A model generated the notes under the pieces. It saw only the letters and a program-made list of their open reading frames with translations. It made no database searches and was not told the DNA's origin. From Rugosimonospora africana (GTDB lineage Bacteria; Actinomycetota; Actinomycetes; Mycobacteriales; Micromonosporaceae): a stretch of 64,000 bases of DNA. Position 1 is the first letter of the stretch; every line of letters starts with the position of its first letter. Position numbers and translations under genes: made by a program. The DNA lies in NCBI RefSeq assembly GCF_016862975.1, contig NZ_BONZ01000032.1:1-64000 (forward strand), read 5' to 3'. This document shows, piece by piece, positions 15,971 to 24,038 of this stretch.

Positions 15971-18769
15971 TCATCGAAGCTCACCCTCAGCCGCGCGGCG
16001 GACCTCCTCGGCTCGGGGGTCTCCGATTGCGGTGAAGATGGCCAGCGCCTCTCGCCAGCACTCCTGCGCGGCCCGCGGCTGCCCGGCGTCGTGCAGGGCC
16101 CGGCCCAACCGATCCAGGGTCTCCGCCGCCTCGCCCTGGTCGCCGACCTCCCTCAGGATGGCCAGCGCCGCGCGCAGATCGGCGATCGCCTCCGCGGTGT
16201 GCCCGAGGTTGCGGCGGGCCTCGCCGAGGTTGTTCAGCGACGTGCCCTCGTTGCGCCGGTCGCGGACCTCGCGGTGGATGGCCAGCGCGCGTTCGCAGTG
16301 CTCTTCGGCCTCGGCGAATCGGCCCATGCTCAGGTAACTGAGCCCGAGGCTGTTGAGTACCCGGCCCTCCCCGTTGCGGTTGCCCATCTCCTGGAACGCG
16401 ATGAGGACCCGTTGGTGGCAGTCGATCGCGTCCGCGAGGCGGTTCACCTCGCGGTAGGCGATTCCGAGATTTCCCAGAACCAGACATTCGAGGTACCGCT
16501 GCCCGGTGTCCCGGCACGCGACCAGCGCCTGCCCGTGGTACTCGATCGCCTCCTCGAACCGGCGCAGTTGAAGGTACGCCACACCGAGGCTGTTCAACGT
16601 GCTCGCCTCGGCCGTCCGGTTGCCGGCGTGGCGGGCCGCGCGCAGCGCGAGCCGGTGCGTGGCGAGCCAGTCGTCCCAGGACTTGGTCAGGTCCAGGAAG
16701 TCCAGCATGCGCTCGGCGAGCAGCCACGCGTGCTCGTCCCACTCGTGCTCGGCGGCCAGGCGCACGCTCGCCACCAGATTCGCCCGTTCCGTCTCGCACC
16801 ACTGCTGGGCATCGCGGTGCTCGGCGAACTCCAGCGGACGCACGCCGGGCGCGGCCTCGGGCAGCGGGGTACGGCGCCGGTGAGGGTTGAGGCGGCGGCT
16901 GGCGGCGTCCGCGCTGTGCAGGTAGTGATCCAGCAACCGTGCGACGGCCTCCCGTCGGGTCTCGACGCTGTCGTGTTCATGCGACTGCTCGACCGCGTAC
17001 GCGCGCAGCAGATCGTGGGTCTGGTAACGGTCGGCGGCGACCCGCTCGACGAGGTGCGCGGAGGCGAGCCGGTGGAGGACGCCGCGGATGGCAGCGGGCT
17101 CGGTGCCGGTCAGGCTGGCGGCCGTGGCCGTGGCGACCTGGGCGCCCGGGTGCTGGCCAAGATGCCGGAACAACTGCGCACTGTCGCCGTTCAAGGCCCG
17201 GTAGGACCCGGCGAACACCGCCCGTACCCCGAGGCCGGGATCGCCGGGCACGTCGAGGGCGTCCAGCCGCCGGGTCGGGTCCGCGCCCAGTTCAGTCACC
17301 AGTTCGGCGAGGCGGGCGTCGGGAAGGCCAGCCGCGCGCTCGGCGATCACCCGTAGCGCCAGCGGCAGCCCCGCGCAGATCCGGGTCAGCTCGGCCGCGG
17401 CCTCGGGCTCGGCGGCGATCCGCTCGGGGCCGAGGATCGCCCGGAGCAGGTCAACGCCCTCCGGTTCGGGCAGGCAGTCCAGGACCATCCGGTGCGCCCC
17501 CTCGCGGACAGCCAGTCCGGTCAGGTCATCGCGACTGGTCACCAGGGCCATGCAGCCGGCGGACCCGGGAAGCAGCGGGCGCACCTGATCCGCGCTGCGC
17601 GCGTTGTCGAGCAGTACCAGCGCCCGCCGCCCGGCCAGCGACGAGCGGAACAACGCCGAGCGTTCATGCAACGCCTGGGGTATCGCGGCAGGCTCAAGGC
17701 CGAGCGCGCGCAGGAATCCCTCCAGCGCGGCCGCCGGTTCCATCTCGTTGGCCTCGTCGTACCCGCGCAGGTCGACGTAGAGCTGGCCGTCGGGGAACCG
17801 CTCCGCGACCAGGTGCGCCCAGTGCACCGCCAGGGAAGTCTTGCCGACGCCGGCGGTGCCCGCCACCGCCGAGACGAGCACGACCGGTGCCGGGTCATCC
17901 AGGTCGGGCAGCAGCTGGTCGAGTGCCTTCAGCGCGTCTCGACGGCCGGTGAAGTGGCTGGCCGGCGCGGGTAACTGCGCGGGTACCGGCACCAGAACCG
18001 GGGCGGCGGTATCGCGGCTGGCCAGCCGCGGAACCTGGCGCAGCATCGCGATGTGCAACCCGCGAAGCTCCTGCGACGGGTCGAGGCCCAGGTCGTCGGC
18101 GAGCCTGGTGCGGTATGCCGCGTAGGCCGCCACCGCGTCGGCGTGCCGGCCGCACCGGTACAGCGCGAGCATCAGTTGGCCGTGCAGGCGCTCCCGGTGC
18201 GGGTACTCGGCGCACAGAGCGGTCAACTCCCCGATCAGGCTCGCGTGCCGCCCGCAGGCCAGCTCCGCGTCGACCATCCGTTCGGTTGCCGCCAACCGCA
18301 GCTCGCCCAGTTTGCCGCCGACGCGCCGGCGCAGCGACTCCGAGGCGGTGTCCGCGAGCAGCGGGCCGCTCCACAGTCCGATCGCGGTGCGCAGCAGTCC
18401 GACCCGCAACGCCGGATCCGCCTCGGCATCGGCCTGGCCGACCAGTGACTGGAACCGCAGGGCGTCCACCGACTCCCGGTCGACATCGACCCCGTAACCG
18501 CCGTGGTAGGTGAACAGCCGCACGCCGAGGCGGCCCGTACCGTCGGCGTCGAGCAGCGCGCGAAGGCGGGACAGGTGCGTGTGCAGGCTGGCTCGCGCGG
18601 CATCCGGTGGTTGGCCGTCCCACAGCAGATCGACCAGCCGGTCGGCGGGCAGCACGGCACCGGCCTCCAGCAGGAGGATGGCCAGAAGACACCTTTCGCG
18701 GCGGCGGCCCAGGTCGACGCGTCGGCCGTCGTGGGTTGCCTGAAATTCGCCGAGAAGCCGGAATTCCAC
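15971..18769 (-). CDS. AfsR/SARP-family regulator with STAND ATPase and TPR repeats
   Basis: 932 residues. An OmpR-type winged helix (~1-95, MEFRLLGEFQATHDGRRVDLG...LHTHLSRLRALLD) is followed by a bacterial transcriptional activation domain (~97-245). Then comes an NB-ARC ATPase with Walker A GTAGVGKTSL (Lys310), LVLLDNARSADQVRPLLPG and GLPLALRVIAERAAGLP. From ~620 onward there are tetratricopeptide repeats (NSLGVAYLQLRRFEEAIEYHGQAL and similar). This is the AfsR layout. AfsR proteins bind direct repeats near -35 and activate antibiotic-cluster or pleiotropic genes. Its 3' end faces the oxidoreductase gene only 18 bp away. The target is not evident; the lipid synthase and Erm regions are candidates only by proximity. 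Confidence 0.9.
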   Translation of the reverse strand: MEFRLLGEFQATHDGRRVDLGRRRERCLLAILLLEAGAVLPADRLVDLLWDGQPPDAARASLHTHLSRLRALLDADGTGRLGVRLFTYHGGYGVDVDRESVDALRFQSLVGQADAEADPALRVGLLRTAIGLWSGPLLADTASESLRRRVGGKLGELRLAATERMVDAELACGRHASLIGELTALCAEYPHRERLHGQLMLALYRCGRHADAVAAYAAYRTRLADDLGLDPSQELRGLHIAMLRQVPRLASRDTAAPVLVPVPAQLPAPASHFTGRRDALKALDQLLPDLDDPAPVVLVSAVAGTAGVGKTSLAVHWAHLVAERFPDGQLYVDLRGYDEANEMEPAAALEGFLRALGLEPAAIPQALHERSALFRSSLAGRRALVLLDNARSADQVRPLLPGSAGCMALVTSRDDLTGLAVREGAHRMVLDCLPEPEGVDLLRAILGPERIAAEPEAAAELTRICAGLPLALRVIAERAAGLPDARLAELVTELGADPTRRLDALDVPGDPGLGVRAVFAGSYRALNGDSAQLFRHLGQHPGAQVATATAASLTGTEPAAIRGVLHRLASAHLVERVAADRYQTHDLLRAYAVEQSHEHDSVETRREAVARLLDHYLHSADAASRRLNPHRRRTPLPEAAPGVRPLEFAEHRDAQQWCETERANLVASVRLAAEHEWDEHAWLLAERMLDFLDLTKSWDDWLATHRLALRAARHAGNRTAEASTLNSLGVAYLQLRRFEEAIEYHGQALVACRDTGQRYLECLVLGNLGIAYREVNRLADAIDCHQRVLIAFQEMGNRNGEGRVLNSLGLSYLSMGRFAEAEEHCERALAIHREVRDRRNEGTSLNNLGEARRNLGHTAEAIADLRAALAILREVGDQGEAAETLDRLGRALHDAGQPRAAQECWREALAIFTAIGDPRAEEVRRAAEGELR

Positions 18770-18982
18770 GCCTCACCACCCCTCGCCAGCGGCTCCCGCC
18801 TGCCCTGGACTCCGGGGATCAGTCGGCCCGAGCCATCCTGCTACGTCGAAATCCTAGCTGTCAGGTGGAACAATGCAGCAAAGCCGTGGACTCTCGGCAC
18901 TGTCCGTGTCGGTGTCGCGACCCTGCCGGCGTCGGCTCGCCGGGTGACCCGGTGCCCGGCGCCGGGCACCGGGCGCTCGGCG
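18770..18982. other. Intergenic region upstream of the AfsR-like gene
   Basis: 213 bp between the AfsR-like start and the GNAT stop, both on the minus strand. It must hold the AfsR-like promoter, but no convincing -35/-10 pair was recognised. No open frame of note. Confidence 0.3.
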
Positions 18983-19456
18983 TTAGAGCGGGGCGCGAAG
19001 CGTAACGCTGGCCGGCACGAAGCCGTGCTTCGCGTAGAAGCGCTGCGCGCTCTCGTTGGCCGCGTACGCCGTGACGCCGGCGCGTACCGCGCCCTGCTCC
19101 TTCGCCCAGGCGAAGAACGCCTCGACCAGTCGACCGCCGATGCCCTGGCCGCGCGCTTCCGGACTCACGCGGATGCTCTCCAGCACCGCGACCCTGGTGC
19201 CCGGGCGCAACGTGTCCGGCACCAACGCTCGGCCAACCAGGTGCCCCATGGCGCGGTCACCGGAGCGGGCAAGCAACGGTACGGCCCTCGGGTCGGCGAG
19301 CAAGTCGGTGAAGTAGGCGGCACCGCCCCGGTTGACCCACTCGGGATCGCCGTACGGGTCGTGGACCGCGGCGTCCTCGTGGAACAAGCCGTCGACGGAG
19401 GCGAGGAATGCGGCCCGGTCTTCCTCGGCGGCCCGGGTGACGGTGAGTTCTCCCAT
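18983..19456 (-). CDS. GNAT-family N-acetyltransferase
   Basis: 157 residues. The acetyl-CoA-binding motif A is clear (VAVLESIRVSPEARGQGIGGRLVEAFFAWA, ~88-117), followed by AYAANESAQRFYAKHGFVPASVTL. It transfers an acetyl group to an amine of unknown identity. ATG at 19456 lies 8 nt after TATAGT (minus strand, 19470-19465), so the message may be leaderless. Inverted arms CTATAC/GTATAG (19466-19471, 19489-19494) overlap this promoter. Confidence 0.85.
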   Translation of the reverse strand: MGELTVTRAAEEDRAAFLASVDGLFHEDAAVHDPYGDPEWVNRGGAAYFTDLLADPRAVPLLARSGDRAMGHLVGRALVPDTLRPGTRVAVLESIRVSPEARGQGIGGRLVEAFFAWAKEQGAVRAGVTAYAANESAQRFYAKHGFVPASVTLRAPL

Positions 19457-19464
19457 GTTCGACC

Positions 19465-19494
19465 ACTATACGATCTTGATTAATCGTTGTATAG
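19465..19494 (-). promoter_or_regulatory. -10 box and overlapping inverted repeat upstream of the GNAT gene
   Basis: TATAGT on the minus strand (19470-19465), 8 nt before the ATG. It lies in one arm of CTATAC-N17-GTATAG, an AT-rich island in GC-rich DNA. Confidence 0.45.
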
Positions 19495-19548
19495 CAATGG
19501 AAACAAGCCACCCTCGACGCTCATCCACCGGCGCTCACTCACTGGCCG

Positions 19549-20058
19549 TCACTCACTCGCGCTCATGGCCGCCTGGAGCAGTCGATGCGCGTCATCGTCG
19601 AATGCCACCAGCCGCACCCGCTCGACCCTGGTCGGCGTCGCTTTGATTGTCGCGACTGCGATTCGAGCCGCCTGGTCGGGTGGGAACCCATAGACGCCGG
19701 TGGCGATGGCCGGGAAGGCGACCGTTCGAGCTCCGATCTCATCGGCGACCGCCAGACTCCGGCGGTAGCACGACGCGAGGACATCGGCCTCCCCGTAACC
19801 GCCTCCCTCCCAGACCGGTCCCACGGTGTGGATGATGTGCCGAACCGGCGGGTCAAGGTCGAAGGCTGGCGTCACCAACGCATCACCGGGCTCGCACGGA
19901 CCTATCGCGCCGCCCGCTCGGGCGAGGCGCGGACCGGCGGCGCGGTGAATCGCGCCGTCCACACCTCCGCCACCGAGCAGGGACTCGTTCGCGGCGGTGA
20001 CGATGGCATCGACCCGTTCACGGGTGATGTCGCCGAGCACAATCTCGATGGCAGCCAT
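19549..20058 (-). CDS. Macro-domain ADP-ribose hydrolase (O-acetyl-ADP-ribose deacetylase type)
   Basis: 169 residues from ATG at 20058 (MAAIEIVLGDIT). Diagnostic macro motifs: VDAIVTAANESLLGGGGVDGAIHRAAG (residues ~16-42) for the ADP-ribose pocket, IIHTVGPVWEGG, and ATGVYGFPPDQAARIA for the phosphate loop. The domain fills nearly the whole protein. It removes O-acetyl-ADP-ribose or reverses mono-ADP-ribosylation. It is divergent from a methyltransferase gene. An in-frame upstream extension was rejected because the domain begins right at this Met. Confidence 0.88.
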   Translation of the reverse strand: MAAIEIVLGDITRERVDAIVTAANESLLGGGGVDGAIHRAAGPRLARAGGAIGPCEPGDALVTPAFDLDPPVRHIIHTVGPVWEGGGYGEADVLASCYRRSLAVADEIGARTVAFPAIATGVYGFPPDQAARIAVATIKATPTRVERVRLVAFDDDAHRLLQAAMSASE

Positions 20059-20150
20059 CGTGCGATCCTGGCATGCCCGCACCCGGACTGGCATGCCCGC
20101 GCCCGCAATCGATGCGCTGGCCCGGCCTGCTCTGCCGATCCGTGAGCCCA

Positions 20151-20156
20151 TATAGT
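20151..20156 (+). promoter_or_regulatory. -10 box TATAGT before the methyltransferase
   Basis: TATAGT ends 6 nt before the ATG at 20163, and no Shine-Dalgarno sequence is present, so a leaderless transcript is likely. No clear -35 was seen. Confidence 0.5.
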
Positions 20157-20162
20157 CGCTTG

Positions 20163-20771
20163 ATGCACCTGGAGCGGGTCCGGCAGGCATATGCGTCAGT
20201 CGCGGACCTCTACATCGAGCTGTTCGGTACGAGCCAGAAGGTGCACGCCGACGATCTCGCCTTCATCGGGCGACATCTGGCAGGCCGACCGGGCACGGTG
20301 CTCGATCTGGGCTGTGGGCCCGGCCATATCACCGATTACCTTCGCTCGCTGGGCGTCGACGCGACGGGAATCGACATGGTCCCCGAGTTCATCGCCCATG
20401 CGCACGCAGCCCACCCGAGCGGTAGCTACCAACTCGGGTCGATCGACAGTCTCGGCGTTGCCGACCACTCCATCGCCGGCATCCTGGCCTGGTACTCGTT
20501 GATCCATCTGTCGCCGCAGGATGTCGACGGCGTGCTCGCTGAGTTCCGGCGAGTAATCGCCCCGGCTGGAACGTTGGTGCTGGGTCTCTTCGACGGTGAC
20601 GAGGTCGCCGCCTTCGACCACAAGGTCATGACCGCCTACCGCTGGCCCTTTGACGAGTTCTCCGAGCGTCTGACGCGAGCCGGCTTCACGGAGGTTGAGC
20701 GCCTGCGGCGGCCCGGCGACGGCACCCGTCGACCACATGGCGCCATCGCGGCAATCGCGACCCGAGGGTGA
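20163..20771 (+). CDS. Class I SAM-dependent methyltransferase
   Basis: 202 residues starting at ATG 20163, just after TATAGT. Motif I is VLDLGCGPGHITDYL (~47-61). An acidic residue ends strand 2 (GVDATGIDMVPEFIAHA), and SIAGILAWYSLIHLSPQDVDGVLAEFRRVIAPAGTLVL covers motifs II-III. It methylates an unidentified small molecule; the family is too broad to guess further. It is followed after 27 bp by a co-directional GNAT gene. Confidence 0.82.
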   Translation: MHLERVRQAYASVADLYIELFGTSQKVHADDLAFIGRHLAGRPGTVLDLGCGPGHITDYLRSLGVDATGIDMVPEFIAHAHAAHPSGSYQLGSIDSLGVADHSIAGILAWYSLIHLSPQDVDGVLAEFRRVIAPAGTLVLGLFDGDEVAAFDHKVMTAYRWPFDEFSERLTRAGFTEVERLRRPGDGTRRPHGAIAAIATRG

Positions 20772-20798
20772 GCTGAGACGTCCTCGAGATCGTGGAGA

Positions 20799-21275
20799 AT
20801 GCCGGTGGCGGCTGAGTATCGGGGATCACGTACGATCCGTCCGGTGGGCCACGACGAACTAGTGATCGAACCGGTGACCGATGTAGACCTCGACCAGGTC
20901 ATCGCGCTATATGACGCGGTCGGCTGGTCGGCCTATACCAAGGCCCCCGCGGTGCTGCGGGCGGCGATCGCCGGATCGTCCTACGTCGTCGCTGCCCGGC
21001 GCGGGGAGACTCTTGTCGGGTTGGCGCGTGCTGTGTCCGACGACGCGACGATCTGTTACCTGCAGGATGTACTCGTGCTGCCTCAGGAGCAACGCGGCGG
21101 AGTGGGACGCGCACTGGTCCAGGCGGTGCTGGACCGCTACCGGTCGGTCCGGCAGAAGGTTCTGCTGACCGATGACGAGGCGGGTCAGCGGGCGTTCTAC
21201 GAGGCTCTCGGCTACGCGGAAGTTCGAGACTACGGCCAGGGAACCCTCCGGGCCTTCGTCCGTTTCGACGGCTGA
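20799..21275 (+). CDS. GNAT-family N-acetyltransferase
   Basis: 158 residues. GNAT core: LVIEPVTDVDLDQVIALYDAVGW at the start, then CYLQDVLVLPQEQRGGVGRALVQAVLDRY (motif A, acetyl-CoA pyrophosphate loop QRGGVGRAL), then TDDEAGQRAFYEALGYAEVRDYG. An alternative GTG at 20844 would drop 15 residues that match nothing in the fold; the start is unsettled. The acceptor is unknown. Confidence 0.8.
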   Translation: MPVAAEYRGSRTIRPVGHDELVIEPVTDVDLDQVIALYDAVGWSAYTKAPAVLRAAIAGSSYVVAARRGETLVGLARAVSDDATICYLQDVLVLPQEQRGGVGRALVQAVLDRYRSVRQKVLLTDDEAGQRAFYEALGYAEVRDYGQGTLRAFVRFDG

Positions 21276-21304
21276 CCGGTCGGCGGTCTCTTCCCACCGA
21301 AGAG

Positions 21305-21448
21305 CTACCGGTACAGGCTTGGCGAGACCGTACCGGCGAGGAACAGCCCGCCGCAGCACAGCACCACGCCCAGGGCGATCCCCGCGATAATCCACGTCAG
21401 GATCCGGACCGCACTGGTCCCACGTTTCGACGGATTTGGATAGGACAT
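21305..21448 (-). CDS. Small single-span membrane protein (47 aa)
   Basis: ATG at 21448 (minus strand) opens a 47-residue frame ending in TAG. It has a polar/basic start (MSYPNPSKRGTSAVR) and one transmembrane helix rich in Gly, Val and two Cys (ILTWIIAGIALGVVLCCGGL). A short tail ends SPSLYR. The Lys/Arg side would be cytoplasmic. No good ribosome-binding site is visible. The hydrophobic composition is unlike random GC-rich frames, which supports a real gene. The function is not recognised. Confidence 0.5.
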   Translation of the reverse strand: MSYPNPSKRGTSAVRILTWIIAGIALGVVLCCGGLFLAGTVSPSLYR

Positions 21449-21579
21449 CCGGCCATGGTCCAGCCCGCTCTATTTCTCAGCCATCCCCGGAAGGGCTGGC
21501 CCCGACTGCCCGAACGGGCCATCTCATCACCACCTCGGGCGACCCCGGCAATCCCTTCCCTTTGGAGGATCTCAAGGAC

Positions 21580-21972
21580 ATGCAACTCGATCTGGTAGCG
21601 ATCGTCGTCGAGGACTACGACCCAGCCATCACGTTCTTCGTCGACGCCCTCGGTTTCGACCTGGTCGAGGACTCACCTTCGCTGACGAACGACGGCCGCC
21701 CGAAGCGATGGGTGGTCGTTCGGCCGCCGGGCGGACAGACAGGCATCCTGCTCGCCCGCGCCGACGGGGAACGTCAAGCGGCGATCATCGGCGATCAGCT
21801 GGCGGGCCGAGTCGGGTTCTTCCTGCGAGTGGATGACTTCGATGCCGCCTGTGAACGGATGAGCTCGGCCGGCGTGACGTTCGTGACGTCGCCACGCACG
21901 GAGACCTACGGGCGGGTAGCCGTGTTCCTTGACATCGCTGGCAACCGGTGGGACCTACTCGGTCCCTCCTGA
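21580..21972 (+). CDS. VOC/glyoxalase-family protein
   Basis: 130 residues from ATG 21580 (MQLDLVAIVVEDYDPAITFF). Two beta-alpha-beta-beta-beta modules typical of the vicinal oxygen chelate fold: ITFFVDALGFDLVEDSP in the first, VGFFLRVDDFDAACERMSSAGV and EVYG-like ETYGRVAVFLDIAGNRWDLL in the second. Members include glyoxalases, extradiol dioxygenases and antibiotic-binding proteins. The usual first-strand His is replaced, so metal chemistry is uncertain and a binding role is possible. Substrate unknown. Confidence 0.8.
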   Translation: MQLDLVAIVVEDYDPAITFFVDALGFDLVEDSPSLTNDGRPKRWVVVRPPGGQTGILLARADGERQAAIIGDQLAGRVGFFLRVDDFDAACERMSSAGVTFVTSPRTETYGRVAVFLDIAGNRWDLLGPS

Positions 21973-22215
21973 CTGGTGCAGGCCCGTCAGGTCCACCGGG
22001 GTAGTCCAAAATGGGTGGCAGAAGTCCTATGGCTGTCCTTATGGTGCGGGTGTGATCCACCAGGAGAACGGCGAACTGGGCGAGGGGGAGACACCCGGCG
22101 CGTGGTGACCCCACGCGTCCGTCTTCATCGCAGCGGCAGACTCGGCCGGTGGGCAACCGGCCGCTGACGGCTGCCCGGACGCGGTCCATTTCTTCCGCGT
22201 TCTCCAGGAGCCTCC
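21973..22215 (+). other. Intergenic leader of the MFS gene with two strong hairpins
   Basis: Two perfect stems: GCGTGG-N5-CCACGC (within ~22098-22114) and CGGCCGGT-GGGCA-ACCGGCCG (within ~22140-22162), followed by CTGAC. Then AGGAG leads into the ATG at 22216. The second hairpin superficially resembles the CCGGTG-CCGG-CTGAC part of cobalamin riboswitches, but the B12-box half is not convincing. Confidence 0.35.
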
Positions 22216-23421
22216 ATGATCGCTCAGTACCGCGATGGACTGCGCCCTGCCGTCCACGATCGGCGTCGCCATCGTCGCGCCGCTCTCCTGAACTTTTTCG
22301 TTCTCGGGTTTCACGTGGGTGTCTGGGCCGTCCAGCTCGCGAACCTCGCGGCCGCGCTACGGCTCGATCCTCAATCACTGGGCACCGCCGTCACGGCCGC
22401 CTCGGCAGCAGGTGTCGTCACGCTCATCGCCGGTGGGTACCTCGCCGACCGGTTGGGCAGGCGTCCGGTCTTGTTCACCGGCTTCGCTAGCACGGCGACG
22501 GCGTTCGTCTGGCTCGCCCGCGTCCACTCCCTGAGCGGACTGATCGCGGCGATTGCCTTGTACGGTCTGTCCGTCAGCTTTATCGATCTCGGTGCGAACG
22601 CGGTCGGTTCCGACTACGAGCGCGTCCATGGTGTCCGAGCGATGACCGGCTTGCACACCGGATTCAGCCTCGGCGCTGCGGTCGGCGCCATGGGTACCGG
22701 GGTCGCACTCTGGTCCGGTGTCGGATTCCGCACTGTCTACGTCGGCCTGGCCACGGTCCTGGCAGCCGCCGCCATGAACGCTGTCGTCGCGCCTCTGCCG
22801 CCTCGCACCACAGTAGCCGTAAGCAGGGCGCAGCGACGGCAAGGGCCGTTTCCGTTGAGGATCCCCGCCGTAGTCTTCGCTGTCGCACTGGTCGCCGTCA
22901 CCTTCTTCGGCGACGGTGCCCTGGAAAGCTTCCTCGCCGTCTACCTGCGCACCACGCTGGGTTCCACCGTCCTGCTCACCGGCGTGGGCATCGCCAGCTA
23001 CCACCTGGCATCGGTGATCGGCCGGGTCCTGGCGTCCCGCGTGCTTGGCCGATGGCGGGAACGCGTAACCGTCATGGCAGGAGGACTCCTCGCCGCAGGC
23101 GGCGTGGCTGTGGCCGTCAGCGCTGCGTCTCCTGGCATTGCGATCGCCGGATTGCTGCTCGTTGGCTTCGCCGTCGCTCCGATCGTTCCCAGTGCGCTGT
23201 CACTGGCGGGCCGATCGGCCCCGGACCGGTCGGCACAAGCCGTCGCCACCACCACGGCCGCCGGGTACAGCGCCTTCGTCATCAGCCCGATCCTGGTAGG
23301 AACCGTCGCGGACAAGACCAGCCTGCGCGTCGGACTCGCACTGCTCATCGCCACCGCCCTCGCCGACGCGGCGCTAGGCATGAGATGGCCGGAATCCGAC
23401 GGCTCGGGCAGCGAGCGATAG
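22216..23421 (+). CDS. Major facilitator superfamily transporter
   Basis: 401 residues with about 12 hydrophobic helices. The loop 2-3 signature of MFS proteins is present (GGYLADRLGRRPVLF, ~75-89). LHTGFSLGAAVGAMGTGVAL marks helix 5. The second half begins after the basic loop SRAQRRQGPFPLRIPA. CCAGGAGCCTCC before the ATG provides a ribosome-binding site. It probably exports or imports a small solute across the plasma membrane; the substrate is not deducible. A structured 5' leader precedes it. Downstream it converges on a small membrane-protein gene. Confidence 0.85.
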   Translation: MIAQYRDGLRPAVHDRRRHRRAALLNFFVLGFHVGVWAVQLANLAAALRLDPQSLGTAVTAASAAGVVTLIAGGYLADRLGRRPVLFTGFASTATAFVWLARVHSLSGLIAAIALYGLSVSFIDLGANAVGSDYERVHGVRAMTGLHTGFSLGAAVGAMGTGVALWSGVGFRTVYVGLATVLAAAAMNAVVAPLPPRTTVAVSRAQRRQGPFPLRIPAVVFAVALVAVTFFGDGALESFLAVYLRTTLGSTVLLTGVGIASYHLASVIGRVLASRVLGRWRERVTVMAGGLLAAGGVAVAVSAASPGIAIAGLLLVGFAVAPIVPSALSLAGRSAPDRSAQAVATTTAAGYSAFVISPILVGTVADKTSLRVGLALLIATALADAALGMRWPESDGSGSER

Positions 23422-23434
23422 CGCACGGGGCAAG

Positions 23435-23460
23435 ATGCCGGTCGTCATGGCGGCCGGCAT
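23435..23460. terminator. Inverted repeat between convergent genes
   Basis: ATGCCGG (23435-23441) and CCGGCAT (23454-23460) with a 12-nt loop, between the stop of the MFS gene and the stop of the convergent membrane-protein gene. Confidence 0.4.
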
Positions 23461-23486
23461 GGATCTGAAGACGCGGAGCTGGCCGA

Positions 23487-23816
23487 CTATCGAGTTGGCT
23501 TGGTGCTACCCGCCACATCGACCAGGGCCACAACACCCGCGACGAGGATGGGAAGTCCGATCGTCAGGATGCCGAAGAATCCCAGCACCGCCATCACGGC
23601 GCCCGACACCGCCAGCGCTGACCGTCGTAGCGGCGCGTGGCGGGCCACGGCATAGATCGCAAGGAGTGCGGCCAGGGCCATTCCGCCGAGGAACAAGCCC
23701 GCCACCTCACCGTCCTGCGCGCGGATCAGCGCGAGGTAGACGCCGATCATGATGACGGCAATCGCCGCCGGAAGCGCTGCCAGAGGGTCGAAACGGCGTC
23801 GCCAGCCGGTTGTCAT
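23487..23816 (-). CDS. Small integral membrane protein, four predicted helices
   Basis: 109 residues, nearly all membrane: helices around 15-30 (ALPAAIAVIMIGVYLALI), 38-57 (GLFLGGMALAALLAIYAVA), 67-80 and 82-103 (GFFGILTIGLPILVAGVVALVDVAG). Start and end are short and basic. No catalytic motif is visible and the family is not recognised. It is transcribed divergently from the Erm-type methyltransferase, sharing a 170-bp gap that carries the latter's promoter. Confidence 0.65.
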   Translation of the reverse strand: MTTGWRRRFDPLAALPAAIAVIMIGVYLALIRAQDGEVAGLFLGGMALAALLAIYAVARHAPLRRSALAVSGAVMAVLGFFGILTIGLPILVAGVVALVDVAGSTKPTR

Positions 23817-23923
23817 GGTTCATCGTCGCAGACGCTGATCGCGTTCGTCCAAGCGGCTGCGCGAGAAGTGGCCCATCTCGCCGCACCGGACGACAGCGGC
23901 GATACGGTGCGGCGTTAATCCGG

Positions 23924-23952
23924 TTGTAGCGGGCCGACCGGCCGGATAGCGT
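23924..23952 (+). promoter_or_regulatory. Promoter of the Erm-type gene (TTGTAG-N17-TAGCGT)
   Basis: TTGTAG (23924-23929) and TAGCGT (23947-23952) are exactly 17 bp apart. The predicted start site falls at or just before the ATG at 23961, so a leaderless uORF can be translated first. Confidence 0.6.
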
Positions 23953-23960
23953 CGCGCTCC

Positions 23961-24038
23961 ATGAACTTCGCCATGTTCGCGGTGCGCCGTGTCCGGCTTA
24001 CCGGCACCGACACCATGGGGTTGGCACCCGCTCAGTGA
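23961..24038 (+). CDS. Candidate leader peptide (25 aa) overlapping the erm start
   Basis: ATG at 23961 lies 8 nt after the -10 box and opens a 25-codon frame beginning MNFAMFAVRRVRL, stopping with TGA at 24036-24038. It overlaps the first 50 nt of the Erm-type gene in another frame. Residues 9-12 are Arg-Arg-Val-Arg, an R-X-R pattern. Such +X+ motifs are known macrolide-dependent stalling signals in Erm leader peptides (for example MRLR in ErmDL). A stalled ribosome would sit over the GTG at 23989, so the regulatory logic is unclear. It may also be a fortuitous frame. Confidence 0.35.
   Translation: MNFAMFAVRRVRLTGTDTMGLAPAQ

Noticed and set aside
22140-22180. Cobalamin riboswitch
   Set aside because: Only the hairpin-CTGAC portion is reminiscent; the GGGAA and GCCACTG-type conserved parts are missing, so it is kept as a generic structured leader.
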